A stretch of DNA of 64,000 nucleotides from contig NZ_BBWQ01000018.1 in the NCBI RefSeq assembly GCF_001463885.1, forward strand, positions 124,001-188,000. Direction: 5' to 3'. A program made the translations under genes and the position numbers. Below, one piece after another: positions 8,750 to 19,000 of this stretch. Every line of letters begins with the position of its first letter. Positions within the stretch are counted from its first letter, which is position 1. Under the pieces are notes generated by a model. The model was not told the origin of the DNA, did not search any database, and saw only the letters and a list, made by a program, of their open reading frames with translations. This DNA is from Aureimonas altamirensis. Its GTDB lineage: Bacteria; Pseudomonadota; Alphaproteobacteria; Rhizobiales; Rhizobiaceae.

Positions 8750-9007
8750 TCATTCGTAAATGTCGCGACGATGGCCGACCTTGATGACGATAAGGACAAC
8801 GCCTTGGTCGTTTAAGATCACCCTATAGTCACCAACGCGGAGGCGGTACGTACCCGATGGTTCGCCCTTGAGTGCTTTCACGTTGTTCGCAAGCGAGGCC
8901 GGGTCCGCTGCGAATTGCTCGACCTTCGTTTGAATGCGGGTCGCGATGTTGTGAGGCATTCTTGACAGGGACCGAAGGGCTTGCGCGGTGTAGGTGACCA
9001 CTTTCAT
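8750..9007 (-). CDS. RelE/ParE-family toxin
   Basis: The protein has 85 residues. The pattern KALRSLSRMPHNIATRI...LKGEPSGTYRLRVGDYRV.. ends with a typical RelE tail (VVLIVIKVGHRRDIYE), including the conserved basic Arg residues and the near-C-terminal HRRDIY motif. Family members are mostly ribosome-dependent mRNA interferases; a ParE-type gyrase poison cannot be excluded. The ATG at 9007 was chosen because the match to the family begins there. The gene is preceded by an inverted-repeat operator at 9015-9045 and followed by the XRE antitoxin. Confidence 0.82.
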   Translation of the reverse strand: MKVVTYTAQALRSLSRMPHNIATRIQTKVEQFAADPASLANNVKALKGEPSGTYRLRVGDYRVILNDQGVVLIVIKVGHRRDIYE

Positions 9008-9014
9008 GAGTTTT

Positions 9015-9055
9015 CTATAGCGAAACCATAGCAATTTCGCAATAGATCATAGCAG
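9015..9055. promoter_or_regulatory. Operator of the toxin-antitoxin operon
   Basis: CTATAGCGAAA (9015-9025) and TTTCGCAATAG (9035-9045) form an inverted repeat with 10 of 11 positions pairing. A direct repeat CATAGCA occurs at 9027-9033 and 9048-9054. The AT-rich block sits right before the toxin start, where toxin-antitoxin complexes normally bind to autoregulate. Confidence 0.6.
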
Positions 9056-9187
9056 TTCTATCTCTGGTTCGCACGACAACTGCGGCTTACGGAACGTGCC
9101 ACCACCGGATATCAGGCTGTGCCGCCGGTGTGCTAACATAAGGGTTTGCAGTGAGGGGAGTTAGGGGCCTGAAACCCCTATGTTTCT

Positions 9188-9263
9188 TGGTGAGCGCGCA
9201 GGGATTCGAACCCTGGACCCCATGATTAAAAGTCACGTGCTCTACCAACTGAGCTACGCGCTC
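9188..9263 (-). tRNA. tRNA-Lys (anticodon UUU)
   Basis: The full cloverleaf can be read on the minus strand in 76 bases. The acceptor stem GAGCGCG pairs with CGCGCTC, the D arm begins GCTCAGTTGGTAGAGC, and the anticodon loop CTTTTAA carries TTT. The T arm contains GGTTCGAATCC and the CCA end is encoded. The toxin-antitoxin pair lies on the 3' side of the gene. Confidence 0.97.
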
Positions 9264-9414
9264 ACAACGCGTCAAACGAGTCGCGGAAACGGGCGGACCA
9301 TATGCATGGCTGACTGATGCGTCAATGCCCAGTTTGCCGTGCCTGCAAACCGGTTTGCGCGGGGCGGGCAGGCGCGATAAGAACGCCTCGTATTCCAAGG
9401 AAGACGGCGTACCG

Positions 9415-10152
9415 ATGCTGGAACTGTCATACCCAACAGCCGTGCTGGCCGGCGCGCTCTCGTTCCTTTCACCCTGCGTGCTGCCCCTTGTGCCGCCCTA
9501 TCTGTGCTACATGGCGGGCGTATCGGCCGACGATCTTCGCGCCGGCCATACGGCCGCGCCGCGCGTACAGGGCCGGGTGGTGGCCAGCGCGGTGGTTTTC
9601 GTGCTCGGCTTCTCCAGCGTCTTCATCGCGCTCGGCGCGGGCGCCTCCAGCATCGGCCAGATCCTGCGGCAAAACCTCGACTGGCTGGGTGTTCTGGCGG
9701 GCGTCGCGATCATCGCCATGGGCCTCAACTTCCTTGGCGTCTTTCGGCTTTCCTTCCTGTCGCGGGAGATGCGCGTGGCGGCGCCGGACAAGCCACGCAG
9801 CTTCTGGGGCGCCTATCTGATGGGCCTTGCCTTCGCATTCGGGTGGACGCCATGCATCGGCCCGGTACTGGGCGCGATACTGGGGCTGGCCGGCGCACAA
9901 CAGACGGTGGGCCAGGGCGCGGTGCTGCTCGGCTTCTATTCGGCGGGCCTCGGCATTCCGTTCATTCTGGCGGCCGCGTTTTCCGGCGTGTTCCTGCGCG
10001 GGCTCGGACGCTTTCGCGCCTATTACGGAACTGTCGAGAAGGCCATGGGCGGGCTTCTGGTCGTCACCGGCATTCTCTTCCTGACCGGCGGCATGCAAAC
10101 CATGGCGTTCTGGCTGCTGGAAACCTTCCCTGCGCTGCAGATGATCGGCTAA
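9415..10152 (+). CDS. ccdA: Cytochrome c biogenesis protein CcdA
   Basis: This inner membrane protein has 245 residues and six hydrophobic segments. It carries the two hallmark cysteine regions, [14 protein letters not shown] near residue 18 and FGWTPCIGP near residue 143. CcdA passes electrons from cytoplasmic thioredoxin across the membrane to keep apocytochrome c and other periplasmic thiols reduced. The ATG at 9415 matches the start of the family; the frame is open to 9325, but that stretch overlaps the tRNA promoter side. glmU follows 38 bases later on the same strand. Confidence 0.92.
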   Translation: MLELSYPTAVLAGALSFLSPCVLPLVPPYLCYMAGVSADDLRAGHTAAPRVQGRVVASAVVFVLGFSSVFIALGAGASSIGQILRQNLDWLGVLAGVAIIAMGLNFLGVFRLSFLSREMRVAAPDKPRSFWGAYLMGLAFAFGWTPCIGPVLGAILGLAGAQQTVGQGAVLLGFYSAGLGIPFILAAAFSGVFLRGLGRFRAYYGTVEKAMGGLLVVTGILFLTGGMQTMAFWLLETFPALQMIG

Positions 10153-10190
10153 ACCATTCTATGCTGCCGCCGACCGACGAATGGATACTC

Positions 10191-11561
10191 ATGACCAGAA
10201 CCTGCCTCACCATCATCCTCGCTGCCGGTGAAGGTACACGGATGAAGTCCGGCCGCGCCAAGGTGCTGCACCCGGTGGCCGGATTGCCGCTCGTCTGCCA
10301 TGTGGCGGCCGCCGCGCAAAAGGCGGGGGCGGATGCCATTGCGCTGGTGACAGGCCGGGATGCCGAGGCGGTGGAAGCGGCTGTCGCCATTTATCACGGC
10401 GGCGTTCAATCTTTCCGGCAGGTCGAGCGTCTCGGTACGGCGCATGCCGTTCTTGCGGCCGAACCGCAGATAGACCATGGCTACGACGATATCCTCGTCC
10501 TGTTCGGCGATACGCCGCTGCTGACGCCCGAAAGCCTTGCCAAGGCGCGGGCACAACTGGCCGACGGCGCGGGCGTGGTCGTCTTCGGCTTCCATGCCAA
10601 AAACCCAACGGGTTACGGGCGACTGGTCACCGAGAACGGCGAGCTGGTCGCCATCCGCGAGGAAAGGGACGCATCGCCGCAAGAGCGGGAAATCACCTTC
10701 TGCAATGGCGGGCTGATGGCGCTGGACGGGCGACGTGTCGCCCCTCTGCTGCGACGTATCGGCAACCAGAACGCCAAGGGCGAGTACTACCTGACCGACA
10801 TCGTGGCGCTGGCGCGCGAGGCCGGCGAGCGCGTCATTGCCATGGAGACCGAGGAAAGCGAGTTGCAGGGCGTCAACGACCGCGCCGATCTGGCGTCTGT
10901 CGAGGCGGCATGGCAGGCGCGACGGCGGCGCCAAGTCATGGAAGCAGGGGTGACGATGATCGACCCCGCCACGGTCTTCCTGTCCTTCGATACGCAGATC
11001 GCGGCCGACTGCGTCCTGGAGCCGAATGTCTTTTTTGGCCCGGGCGTCTCGGTCGGGCCCGGATGCACCATCCACGCCTTCTGCCATATCGAGGGCGCCA
11101 CGCTTGCGGGCCATTCGCAGATCGGGCCCTTCGCGCGGCTGCGCCCCGGTACCGAGCTGGCGGACGAGGCAAAGGTGGGCAATTTCTGCGAAACGAAGAA
11201 TGCCAAGGTCGAGCGCGGCGCGAAGATCAACCATTTGTCCTATATTGGTGACGCCCGTGTCGGAGCGCAGGCCAATATCGGCGCCGGCACCATCACCTGC
11301 AATTATGATGGCGCATTGAAGCACCATACCGACATCGGCGCAGAGACCTTCATCGGCTCCAACTCGTCGCTGGTGGCCCCCATATCGATCGGCGACGGGG
11401 CTTATGTCGCCTCGGGAAGCGTCCTGACCGATGACGTGCCGGCCGATGCGCTGGCCTTCGGGCGTGCGCGGCAGGTGGTGAAGGATGGGCGGGGCCTGGC
11501 GATCCGCCAGCGCAACGCTGCGGCCAAGGCGGCGCGCAAGGCAGGAAAGCAGTCCGGTTGA
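10191..11561 (+). CDS. glmU: Bifunctional UDP-N-acetylglucosamine pyrophosphorylase / glucosamine-1-phosphate N-acetyltransferase
   Basis: The protein has 456 residues, the usual GlmU length. The N-terminal uridylyltransferase has the signature [11 protein letters not shown] (residues about 10-20). The C-terminal half is a left-handed beta helix of hexapeptide repeats with the acetyltransferase residues in [16 protein letters not shown] and NLSYIGD-like (NHLSYIGDA). It makes UDP-GlcNAc for peptidoglycan and lipopolysaccharide. The ATG at 10191 is the family start; an ATG at 10161 in frame would add ten residues. glmS, which supplies glucosamine-6-phosphate, is the next gene. Confidence 0.96.
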   Translation: MTRTCLTIILAAGEGTRMKSGRAKVLHPVAGLPLVCHVAAAAQKAGADAIALVTGRDAEAVEAAVAIYHGGVQSFRQVERLGTAHAVLAAEPQIDHGYDDILVLFGDTPLLTPESLAKARAQLADGAGVVVFGFHAKNPTGYGRLVTENGELVAIREERDASPQEREITFCNGGLMALDGRRVAPLLRRIGNQNAKGEYYLTDIVALAREAGERVIAMETEESELQGVNDRADLASVEAAWQARRRRQVMEAGVTMIDPATVFLSFDTQIAADCVLEPNVFFGPGVSVGPGCTIHAFCHIEGATLAGHSQIGPFARLRPGTELADEAKVGNFCETKNAKVERGAKINHLSYIGDARVGAQANIGAGTITCNYDGALKHHTDIGAETFIGSNSSLVAPISIGDGAYVASGSVLTDDVPADALAFGRARQVVKDGRGLAIRQRNAAAKAARKAGKQSG

Positions 11562-11669
11562 GCGCCTTCGCGCGGCGACACGAACGGACATCAAAATTGA
11601 CACCCTTCGCGCGCTGCTTCGGCTAAAGCTGCGTCAAAACGTACCGCGTCGGTTTCTGGAGCTATCCCC

Positions 11670-13496
11670 ATGTGCGGCATCATCGGCATCATCAGCAACC
11701 AGCCCGTGGCCGGGCGCCTCGTCGACTCGCTGAAGCGCCTCGAATATCGCGGATACGACTCGGCCGGCATCGCGACGCTGGATGGCGGTCGGCTGGATCG
11801 TCGTCGTGCCGAAGGCAAGCTGCGCAATCTGGAGGGGCGGCTTGGCGAAGCGCCTTTGCCGGGAACGATCGGCATCGGCCATACGCGCTGGGCCACGCAT
11901 GGGGCGGCTACGGAAGCGAATGCGCATCCGCATGCATCCGGGCCGGTGTGCGTTGTCCATAACGGCATCATCGAGAATTTCCGCGAGCTCAAGAACGAGC
12001 TGATTGCCGACGGCTTCGCCTTCGAAAGCGAGACCGACACCGAGATCGTCGCCGTGATGGTGGCGCGCGAATTGAAGAACGGCGCTGCGCCGCGCGACGC
12101 CGTTTCGCGCATCCTGCCCAGGCTGGAAGGCGCATTCGCCCTGGCTTTCCTGTTCGAGGGCAAGGAAAACCTCATGATCGGCGCACGGCGCGGTAGCCCG
12201 CTTGCCGTCGGCTCCGGCGAGGGTGAAATGTTCCTCGGCTCCGATGCCATCGCCCTGTCGCCCTTTACCGATACCGTGCGTTACCTGAATGACGGCGACT
12301 GGGTCGTCCTCAGCCACGACAATGCCGAAATATTCGACGCCGAAAACCGGCCGGTCGACCGCCCGGTGCGTCAGGCGGTGGGCAAGAGCTTCAATGTCGA
12401 CAAGGGCAACTACCGCCACTTCATGCAGAAGGAGATGTTCGAGCAACCGGAAGTCATCTCCCACACCCTCGGCGCCTTCGTCGACATGGCCAGCGGACGG
12501 ACGCGCCTGCCGGCCGGCGCGGAGATCGATTTTTCCAAGGTGGGGCGGATCGCCCTGTCGGCCTGCGGAACGGGCTATTATGCGGCGCTGGTGGGCCGCT
12601 ATTACTTCGAGCGCTACGCGCGTATCGCCTGCGACCTCGATGTCGCCTCCGAGTTCCGCTACCGCGAAAGCCCGCTGGGCGGCATCGATCTGGCGCTCTT
12701 CATTTCCCAGTCCGGCGAGACGGCCGATACGCTGGCCTCGCTTCGGTACGCAAAGTCGCAGGGCGTACGCGCCGCGGCTATCGTGAATGTGCCGGAATCC
12801 ACCATCGCCCGCGAGGCCGATGTCGTGTGGCCGACGCTTGCCGGACCGGAGATCGGCGTCGCCTCCACCAAGGCCTTCACCTGCCAGCTCACGGCCCTGG
12901 CGGCCCTTGCCATCCGCGCCGGCGTGGCGCGCGGCGTGATCGATGCCGAGCAGGAACTCGAATTGACGCGTCAGTTGATGGAAGTTCCGCGGTTGGTCAA
13001 CGAGGCGCTGGCACTGGAGCCGGAGATCGAGCTGTCCGGTCACGAGCTTGCCGGCAAGCGGCACGCTCTGTATCTGGGCCGTGGATTCTCTTTCCCGCTG
13101 GCACTTGAGGGTGCGCTGAAGCTGAAGGAAATCAGCTACATCCACGCAGAAGGTTATGCAGCGGGTGAGCTGAAGCACGGGCCGATCGCCCTGATCGACG
13201 AGACGATGGACGTAGTGGTGATCGCCCCGCATGACCGCGTCTTCGACAAGACGGTGTCCAACATGCAGGAGGTTGCGGCGCGCGGCGGGCGTATTCTGCT
13301 GATCACCGATGCGCCGGGCGCGGAAGCCGGTGCCATGCGCGGCCTGCGCACGCTGATACTGCCGGTCATGCCGGAAATCCTGACGCCCATCGTCTATGCG
13401 GTGCCGTTGCAGATGCTGGCCTATCATACGGCGGTGCAGATGGGCACCGATGTCGACCAGCCCAGAAACCTCGCCAAGTCGGTTACGGTGGAGTAG
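11670..13496 (+). CDS. glmS: Glutamine-fructose-6-phosphate aminotransferase (isomerizing)
   Basis: The protein has 608 residues. It starts MCGIIGIISNQPVAG, so Cys2 becomes the N-terminal nucleophile of the glutaminase domain. Two SIS sugar isomerase domains follow, with SACGTGYYAA and SQSGETADT in the first, and the C-terminus ends DQPRNLAKSVTVE as in the family. It makes glucosamine-6-phosphate from fructose-6-phosphate and glutamine. It lies 108 bases after glmU; no glmS ribozyme-like structure was recognised in that gap. The stop abuts the recG stop, so the two genes converge without a spacer. Confidence 0.97.
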   Translation: MCGIIGIISNQPVAGRLVDSLKRLEYRGYDSAGIATLDGGRLDRRRAEGKLRNLEGRLGEAPLPGTIGIGHTRWATHGAATEANAHPHASGPVCVVHNGIIENFRELKNELIADGFAFESETDTEIVAVMVARELKNGAAPRDAVSRILPRLEGAFALAFLFEGKENLMIGARRGSPLAVGSGEGEMFLGSDAIALSPFTDTVRYLNDGDWVVLSHDNAEIFDAENRPVDRPVRQAVGKSFNVDKGNYRHFMQKEMFEQPEVISHTLGAFVDMASGRTRLPAGAEIDFSKVGRIALSACGTGYYAALVGRYYFERYARIACDLDVASEFRYRESPLGGIDLALFISQSGETADTLASLRYAKSQGVRAAAIVNVPESTIAREADVVWPTLAGPEIGVASTKAFTCQLTALAALAIRAGVARGVIDAEQELELTRQLMEVPRLVNEALALEPEIELSGHELAGKRHALYLGRGFSFPLALEGALKLKEISYIHAEGYAAGELKHGPIALIDETMDVVVIAPHDRVFDKTVSNMQEVAARGGRILLITDAPGAEAGAMRGLRTLILPVMPEILTPIVYAVPLQMLAYHTAVQMGTDVDQPRNLAKSVTVE

Positions 13497-15602
13497 TCAG
13501 CCGGAGCGCAAAAGGCGCACCGCCTCGTCCTTGCCGAACAGGTACAGGAGGGCGCGGACGGCCTGTCCGCGCGGCGAGGACAAGTCCGGGTCCTGCGTCA
13601 GAAGCAGGCGTGCATCGTCGCGGGCGATTTCCATGAGGGCGGAGTGTGTGTCCAGACGTGCGATGCGAAAGCTCTGCATGCCGGATTGGCGCGTACCGAG
13701 GATATCGCCTTCACCCCTCAGGCGCAGATCTTCCTCTGCGATCCGGAAGCCGTCTTCCGTTTCCCGCATGATGGCCAGCCTGGCATGCGCCGTCTGCCCA
13801 AGCGGCCCGCGATAAAGCAGAACGCAGGTCGAGGCGCGCGTTCCACGGCCGACACGTCCGCGCAACTGGTGCAACTGCGAAAGGCCGAAGCGCTCGGCAT
13901 GCTCGATGACGATGATGGAGGCTTCCGGCACATCGACGCCCACCTCGATTACCGTCGTCGCCACAATCAGCTTAGTGTGGCCAGCCTTGAAGGCGGCCAT
14001 CGCGGCGTCTTTTTCGTCGCCGCTCATCTGGCCATGGACCAGCCCGACCGTGTCGCCGAACCAGCTTTTCAGCGTTTCGTGCCGCTCCTGCGCGGCGGTA
14101 AGGTCGCTTTTCTCCGATTCCTCGACGAGCGGGCAGACCCAATAGACGCGGTCGCCGCTCTCCATGGCCTTGCCGATGCGCTGCACGATTTCGCCGATCC
14201 GCTCGGTGGAGACGGCAACGGTGGTGATGGGAAGCCGGCCGGCCGGCTTGCCCGTCAACCGGGACACGTCCATGTCGCCGAAGGCCGCCAGCACGAGCGT
14301 GCGCGGGATCGGCGTCGCGGTCATGACCAATAGATCGGGCGCGGTGCCCTTGCGGGTCAGTTGCAGGCGTTGATGGACGCCGAAGCGATGCTGCTCGTCC
14401 ACCACGACGAGGCCGAGATTGCCGTAGACGACATCCGCCTGGAACAGCGCGTGCGTTCCGACCACGATGTCGACTGTCCCGTCGGCGATGGCCTGTAATT
14501 TGCGCTCGCGGGCCTTGCCATTGTCGCGCCCCGTCAGAAGCGCGATGGACAGGCCGGCCTTGGCGCAGATTGTCTCCAGCCCGGCAAAGTGCTGGCGCGC
14601 AAGGATTTCCGTTGGCGCCAGCAGCGCCGATTGGGCACCGGACTCGCGCGCGGCGGCCATCGCCATCAGCGCGACGACCGTCTTGCCGGCGCCGACATCG
14701 CCCTGCAGAAGGCGCAGCATCCTGTCGGGCGCGCCCATATCGGCGTAGATTTCCTCAAGCGCGGTGCCTTGCGCTTCCGTCAGCCTGAACGGCAGCGCAT
14801 CCAGAACGCGCGCACGTAGCGCCCCATCGCCGCCAAGGCACTGGCCGGGCAGCTTGCGCATGCGCTGGCGCGACAAGGCCAGCGCCATCTGGCTGGCCAG
14901 GAACTCGTCATAGGCAAGGCGCTGGAAGGCCGGGCTCACCGGTTCGGCATGGGCGGGGGTTTCAGGATTGTGGATCTGCAGCAGGGCCTCGGCGAAGGAC
15001 GGAAAGCGCAGGCGCGCCAATGAATGCGGCTCTATCCACTCGTCCAGCGGCGGAACGCCGGTCAGCGCCGCCTCTACAGCCTTGCGCAGCGTGCGCGGCG
15101 ACAGGCCGGCCGTCATCGGATAGACGGGTTCCACCAGTGCCAGGTGTTCCACCTCGTCCAGCGGCGCCACGAAGTCCGGATGCACCATGGACGGACGGCC
15201 ATTGAAACGCTCGACCTTGCCGGAGACGAGAAGTTCGGCATCCAGCGGCAGCAGCTTTTCGATCCACGGGCGGTTCGGCCGGAAATAGGTGAGGGTGATC
15301 TCTCCGGTCTCGTCGCTGGCCAGGATTCGGGCCGGCTGGTTGCTGCCCTTGCCCCCGGGAAAGAAGTGCCGCGTCACGCGCAGCGCCAGGCTGACGATCT
15401 CCCCCTCCGGGGCATCGGCCACGGCGACGCGCCTTCGCCGGTCGACGACACCGGAAGGAAGATGAAAAAGAAGGTCGCGGACGCGTGCATCCCCGCCGCC
15501 CGAGGGCGCGACGAGGCCGGCCATGACGGCAGCCACCTTGGGCCCGACGCCGGGCAGGGTCGTAATCGGCGCGAATAGAGGATCGAGGGCGGAAGGGCGC
15601 AT
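13497..15602 (-). CDS. recG: ATP-dependent DNA helicase RecG
   Basis: The protein has 701 residues. An N-terminal wedge/OB domain (residues about 55-170) precedes a superfamily 2 helicase core: Walker A GDVGAGKTVVAL (near residue 301), DEQHRFGVHQR, TATPIPRTL, and the late motif QLHQLRGRVGRG. RecG remodels stalled replication forks and branched recombination intermediates. It is transcribed divergently from sdhE-mfd, which puts two fork/transcription repair enzymes back to back. Confidence 0.96.
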   Translation of the reverse strand: MRPSALDPLFAPITTLPGVGPKVAAVMAGLVAPSGGGDARVRDLLFHLPSGVVDRRRRVAVADAPEGEIVSLALRVTRHFFPGGKGSNQPARILASDETGEITLTYFRPNRPWIEKLLPLDAELLVSGKVERFNGRPSMVHPDFVAPLDEVEHLALVEPVYPMTAGLSPRTLRKAVEAALTGVPPLDEWIEPHSLARLRFPSFAEALLQIHNPETPAHAEPVSPAFQRLAYDEFLASQMALALSRQRMRKLPGQCLGGDGALRARVLDALPFRLTEAQGTALEEIYADMGAPDRMLRLLQGDVGAGKTVVALMAMAAARESGAQSALLAPTEILARQHFAGLETICAKAGLSIALLTGRDNGKARERKLQAIADGTVDIVVGTHALFQADVVYGNLGLVVVDEQHRFGVHQRLQLTRKGTAPDLLVMTATPIPRTLVLAAFGDMDVSRLTGKPAGRLPITTVAVSTERIGEIVQRIGKAMESGDRVYWVCPLVEESEKSDLTAAQERHETLKSWFGDTVGLVHGQMSGDEKDAAMAAFKAGHTKLIVATTVIEVGVDVPEASIIVIEHAERFGLSQLHQLRGRVGRGTRASTCVLLYRGPLGQTAHARLAIMRETEDGFRIAEEDLRLRGEGDILGTRQSGMQSFRIARLDTHSALMEIARDDARLLLTQDPDLSSPRGQAVRALLYLFGKDEAVRLLRSG

Positions 15603-15712
15603 GCCTTTCCATGACGCCGGCAGGCCGCAGATGCAAGCTCCGGGCTATCCGTTTGCGTCCGCGATGCCCTATATGTGCGCGCTCGTACCGCAAGGAGCCG
15701 CAAGGAAAAACG

Positions 15713-16009
15713 ATGACAGGCATTGGCCGCACATCCAGCGATCTCGACCCGCGCAGGCGCAAGGTGCTGTTCCGCTCCTGGCATCGCGGCACGCGCGAGA
15801 TGGATCTGGTGCTGGGCCGCTTCGCCGATGCCGAGATCGACCGGCTGAGCGACGAGGAACTGACCATCTACGAAGCGCTGATCGACGCGCCCGACCGGGA
15901 AATCTTCTCCTGGATCACGGGCACGGAGGCGACCCCGGCCGAGTACGATACGCCGGTGTTCCGGCGCATCCGCGATTTCTATGCCCTGCCGGAAGGCGAT
16001 GCCCAATGA
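15713..16009 (+). CDS. sdhE: Succinate dehydrogenase assembly factor 2 (FAD assembly factor SdhE)
   Basis: The protein has 98 residues and belongs to DUF339/Sdh5. The RSWHRGTREMD motif (residues about 20-30) is the flavinylation signature RGxxE, followed by LSDEELTIYEALIDAPDREIFSW. It helps attach FAD covalently to SdhA. The ATG at 15713 has AAGGA-type ribosome sites just upstream, whereas the open frame back to 15611 overlaps the recG promoter. Its stop overlaps the mfd start (ATGA, 16006-16009), the sdhE-mfd arrangement common in rhizobia. Confidence 0.93.
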   Translation: MTGIGRTSSDLDPRRRKVLFRSWHRGTREMDLVLGRFADAEIDRLSDEELTIYEALIDAPDREIFSWITGTEATPAEYDTPVFRRIRDFYALPEGDAQ

Positions 16010-19000
16010 GCCAGCCGGCCGATCTCAAGAAGCGCTTGTCCAAGGACGGTGCGCTGACCATCGGCAACGTGCTGGATGGCTATGTACCTTTCATTCTGGC
16101 CGAGATCGCCCGCCACCGGGGCGGTGACCGGCCCATCGTCTTCGTCATGCGCGATGGCGGCTCCATGGGAGAGGTCGAGGATGCCTTGCGCTTCGTCGCA
16201 CCGGATCTTCCTGTCCTGACGCTTCCCGCCTGGGACTGCCTTCCATACGACCGCGTCGGCCCGTCTTCGGGCACGGCGGCCACCCGCCTTGCTGCGATGA
16301 CGGCCATTGGCGAATTGCGCGCCCAGCCGCACCGCGCCGTGATTTTGACGACGGCGAACGCCCTTCTGCAACGCATGCCGCCGCTGTCGACGCTGATGGA
16401 AGAGACGATCCGCGCCAAAGCCAGCGGCCGCGTGCCGATGAAGCAGATCGTGGATGCGCTGCAGCTCGGCGGGTTCGAGCGCGTCACCACCGTGCGCGAG
16501 GCCGGCGAATTTGCGGTGCGCGGCGGCATACTGGACCTGTATGCCCCCGGCGAGGACGAACCGGTGCGCCTGGATTTCTTCGGCGATACGCTGGAGACGA
16601 TCCGCAGCTTCGACCCTGCCACGCAGCGCAGTACCGGCACCCGCAAGACATTCGAGCTTGCGCCGGTGTCGGAGGTTTCGCTGCGCGAGGACTCGATCTC
16701 GCGGTTCCGCAGCAATTACGTGCGCAGGTTCGGCGCGCCCTCGCGCGAGGATGGGCTTTACGCCTCCATCTCCGAGGGCAAGCGCTTCGCCGGCATGGAA
16801 CACTGGCTGCCGCTCTTTTACGAGCGTCTCGAGACCGTGTTCGATTATGTCGACGGGTTTCCGATCGTACTCGACCATCTGTTGACCGAGGCCGCGGGCG
16901 AGCGCCGGAAGCTGATCGACGATTATTACGAGGCGCGGCGTCGATCCATCGCCGCCGAGAGTGCGGGGGGCGTGCCCTACAATCCGATCGCCCCGGACGA
17001 ATTGTACCTTCCGATGGACGAGCTGACCGACCGGATCGCGGCATCCGCGCCCGTGCGCCTGTCGGCCTATGCGCAAACCGACGCCGGCGGCGCCGATACG
17101 CTGAACCTCGACGTGACGCGCGGCCGCACCTTCGCGGGAGAGCGGCAGGCCGGCGACGTCAATGTGTTTTCCGCGGCGGTGGACCATATCTCGCGGCTGC
17201 GGGCAGACGGCAAGCAGGTGATCCTGGCCGCCTGGACGGAAGGATCGCGAGACCGGCTCACCCAGATCGTGGAAGAGCATGGTCTGGGCAACATCAAGCC
17301 CGTCGACACGCTGAGCCAAGCTCTGGAGATCGGCCGGAACACGGTTGCCACCGCCGTCCTTGGCGTGGAAGCCGGCTTCGAAACCCAGCGCATCGCCGTT
17401 GTTGGCGAGCAGGACATACTCGGCGACAGGCTGATCCGCCGCGCCCGGCGGCGCAAGCGCGGATCGGACTTCATCAGCGAGGCGTCTGGCCTTGCCGAGG
17501 GCGACATCGTCGTCCACGTCGATCACGGCATCGGGCGCTTCGTCGGCCTGCGCACGATCGAGGCGGCAGGCGCCCCCCATGATTGCGTCGAGCTGCGTTA
17601 CGCCGGAGACGACCGGCTGTTCCTGCCGGTCGAGAATATCGAGCTTCTGTCGCGCTATGGCGGCGAGGGGTCCGAAGCCAATCTGGACAAGCTCGGCGGC
17701 GGCGCATGGCAGGCGCGCAAGGCCAAGCTCAAGCGTCGGCTTCTGGACATGGCGGGTGAACTCATTCGCATTGCTGCCGTACGCCAGACGCGCGGCGCGC
17801 CCAAGCTGTTGCCCCCCGAAGGGTTGTGGGACGAATTCCAGGCGCGTTTCCCCTACGAGGAGACGGATGACCAGTTGGGCGCCATCGAGGCGGTGGCCGA
17901 CGATCTTGGCGCCGGCCGGCCGATGGACCGCCTCGTCTGCGGCGATGTGGGCTTCGGCAAGACGGAAGTGGCGCTGCGGGCAGCCTTCATTGCCGCGATG
18001 AACGGCTTGCAGGTTGCGGTGGTGGTTCCGACGACGCTTCTGTCGCGCCAGCACTACAAGACATTCATGGAGCGTTTCCGTGGCCTGCCGCTGACCGTGT
18101 CGCAGGCCTCGCGGCTGGTAACCGGCAAGGAGCTGGCGGCCACCAAGAAGGGCATCCAGGAAGGTACGGTCGACATCGTCGTCGGCACGCACGCCCTTTT
18201 GGGCAAGTCCGTCGACTTCAAGAATCTCGGTCTGCTGATCATCGACGAGGAGCAGCATTTCGGCGTCAAGCACAAGGAACGGCTGAAGGAACTGAAGTCC
18301 GACATCCATGTGCTGACGCTGTCGGCAACGCCCATCCCGCGCACGCTGCAGCTTGCGCTGACCGGCGTGCGCGAACTGTCCCTCATCACGACACCGCCGG
18401 TGGACCGGATGGCCGTACGCACTTTCGTTTCGCCCTTCGATCCGCTCGTCGTGCGCGAAACCCTGCTGCGCGAGCGCTATCGCGGCGGACAGAGCTTCTA
18501 TGTCGCGCCGCGCCTGGCGGACCTGGCCGGTATCAAGGAATTTCTGGACGAGCAGGTCCCCGAGCTGAAGGTGGCCGTGGCGCACGGGCAGATGCCGGCG
18601 GGCGAACTCGACGACATCATGAATGCCTTCCACGAGGGGCAGTACGATGTGCTGCTGTCCACCACCATCGTGGAGTCTGGCCTGGATATCCCGACGGCCA
18701 ACACCATGATCGTGCATCGCGCGGACATGTTCGGCCTGGCGCAGCTTTACCAGTTGCGCGGGCGCGTCGGCCGCTCCAAGCAGCGCGCCTATGCGCTCAT
18801 GACCATTCCGGCCAACAAGACGCCGACGGCGGGCGCCGACCGCCGATTGAAGGTTCTGCAGTCGCTGGACACGCTGGGCGCCGGCTTCCAGCTTGCCAGC
18901 CACGATCTGGACCAGCGCGGCGCCGGCAACATCCTGGGCGAGGAGCAGAGCGGACACGTCAAGGAAGTCGGTTTCGAGCTCTACCAGCAGATGCTGGAAG

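Noticed and set aside
9161-9180. Short GGGG/CCCC hairpin after tRNA-Lys as a terminator
   Set aside because: The stem is only five bases and no T-run follows on the tRNA strand, so termination is not supported.
11562-11669. Possible glmS ribozyme or riboswitch before glmS
   Set aside because: The gap has no recognisable ribozyme core, and the glmS ribozyme is a feature of Firmicutes, not of this lineage.
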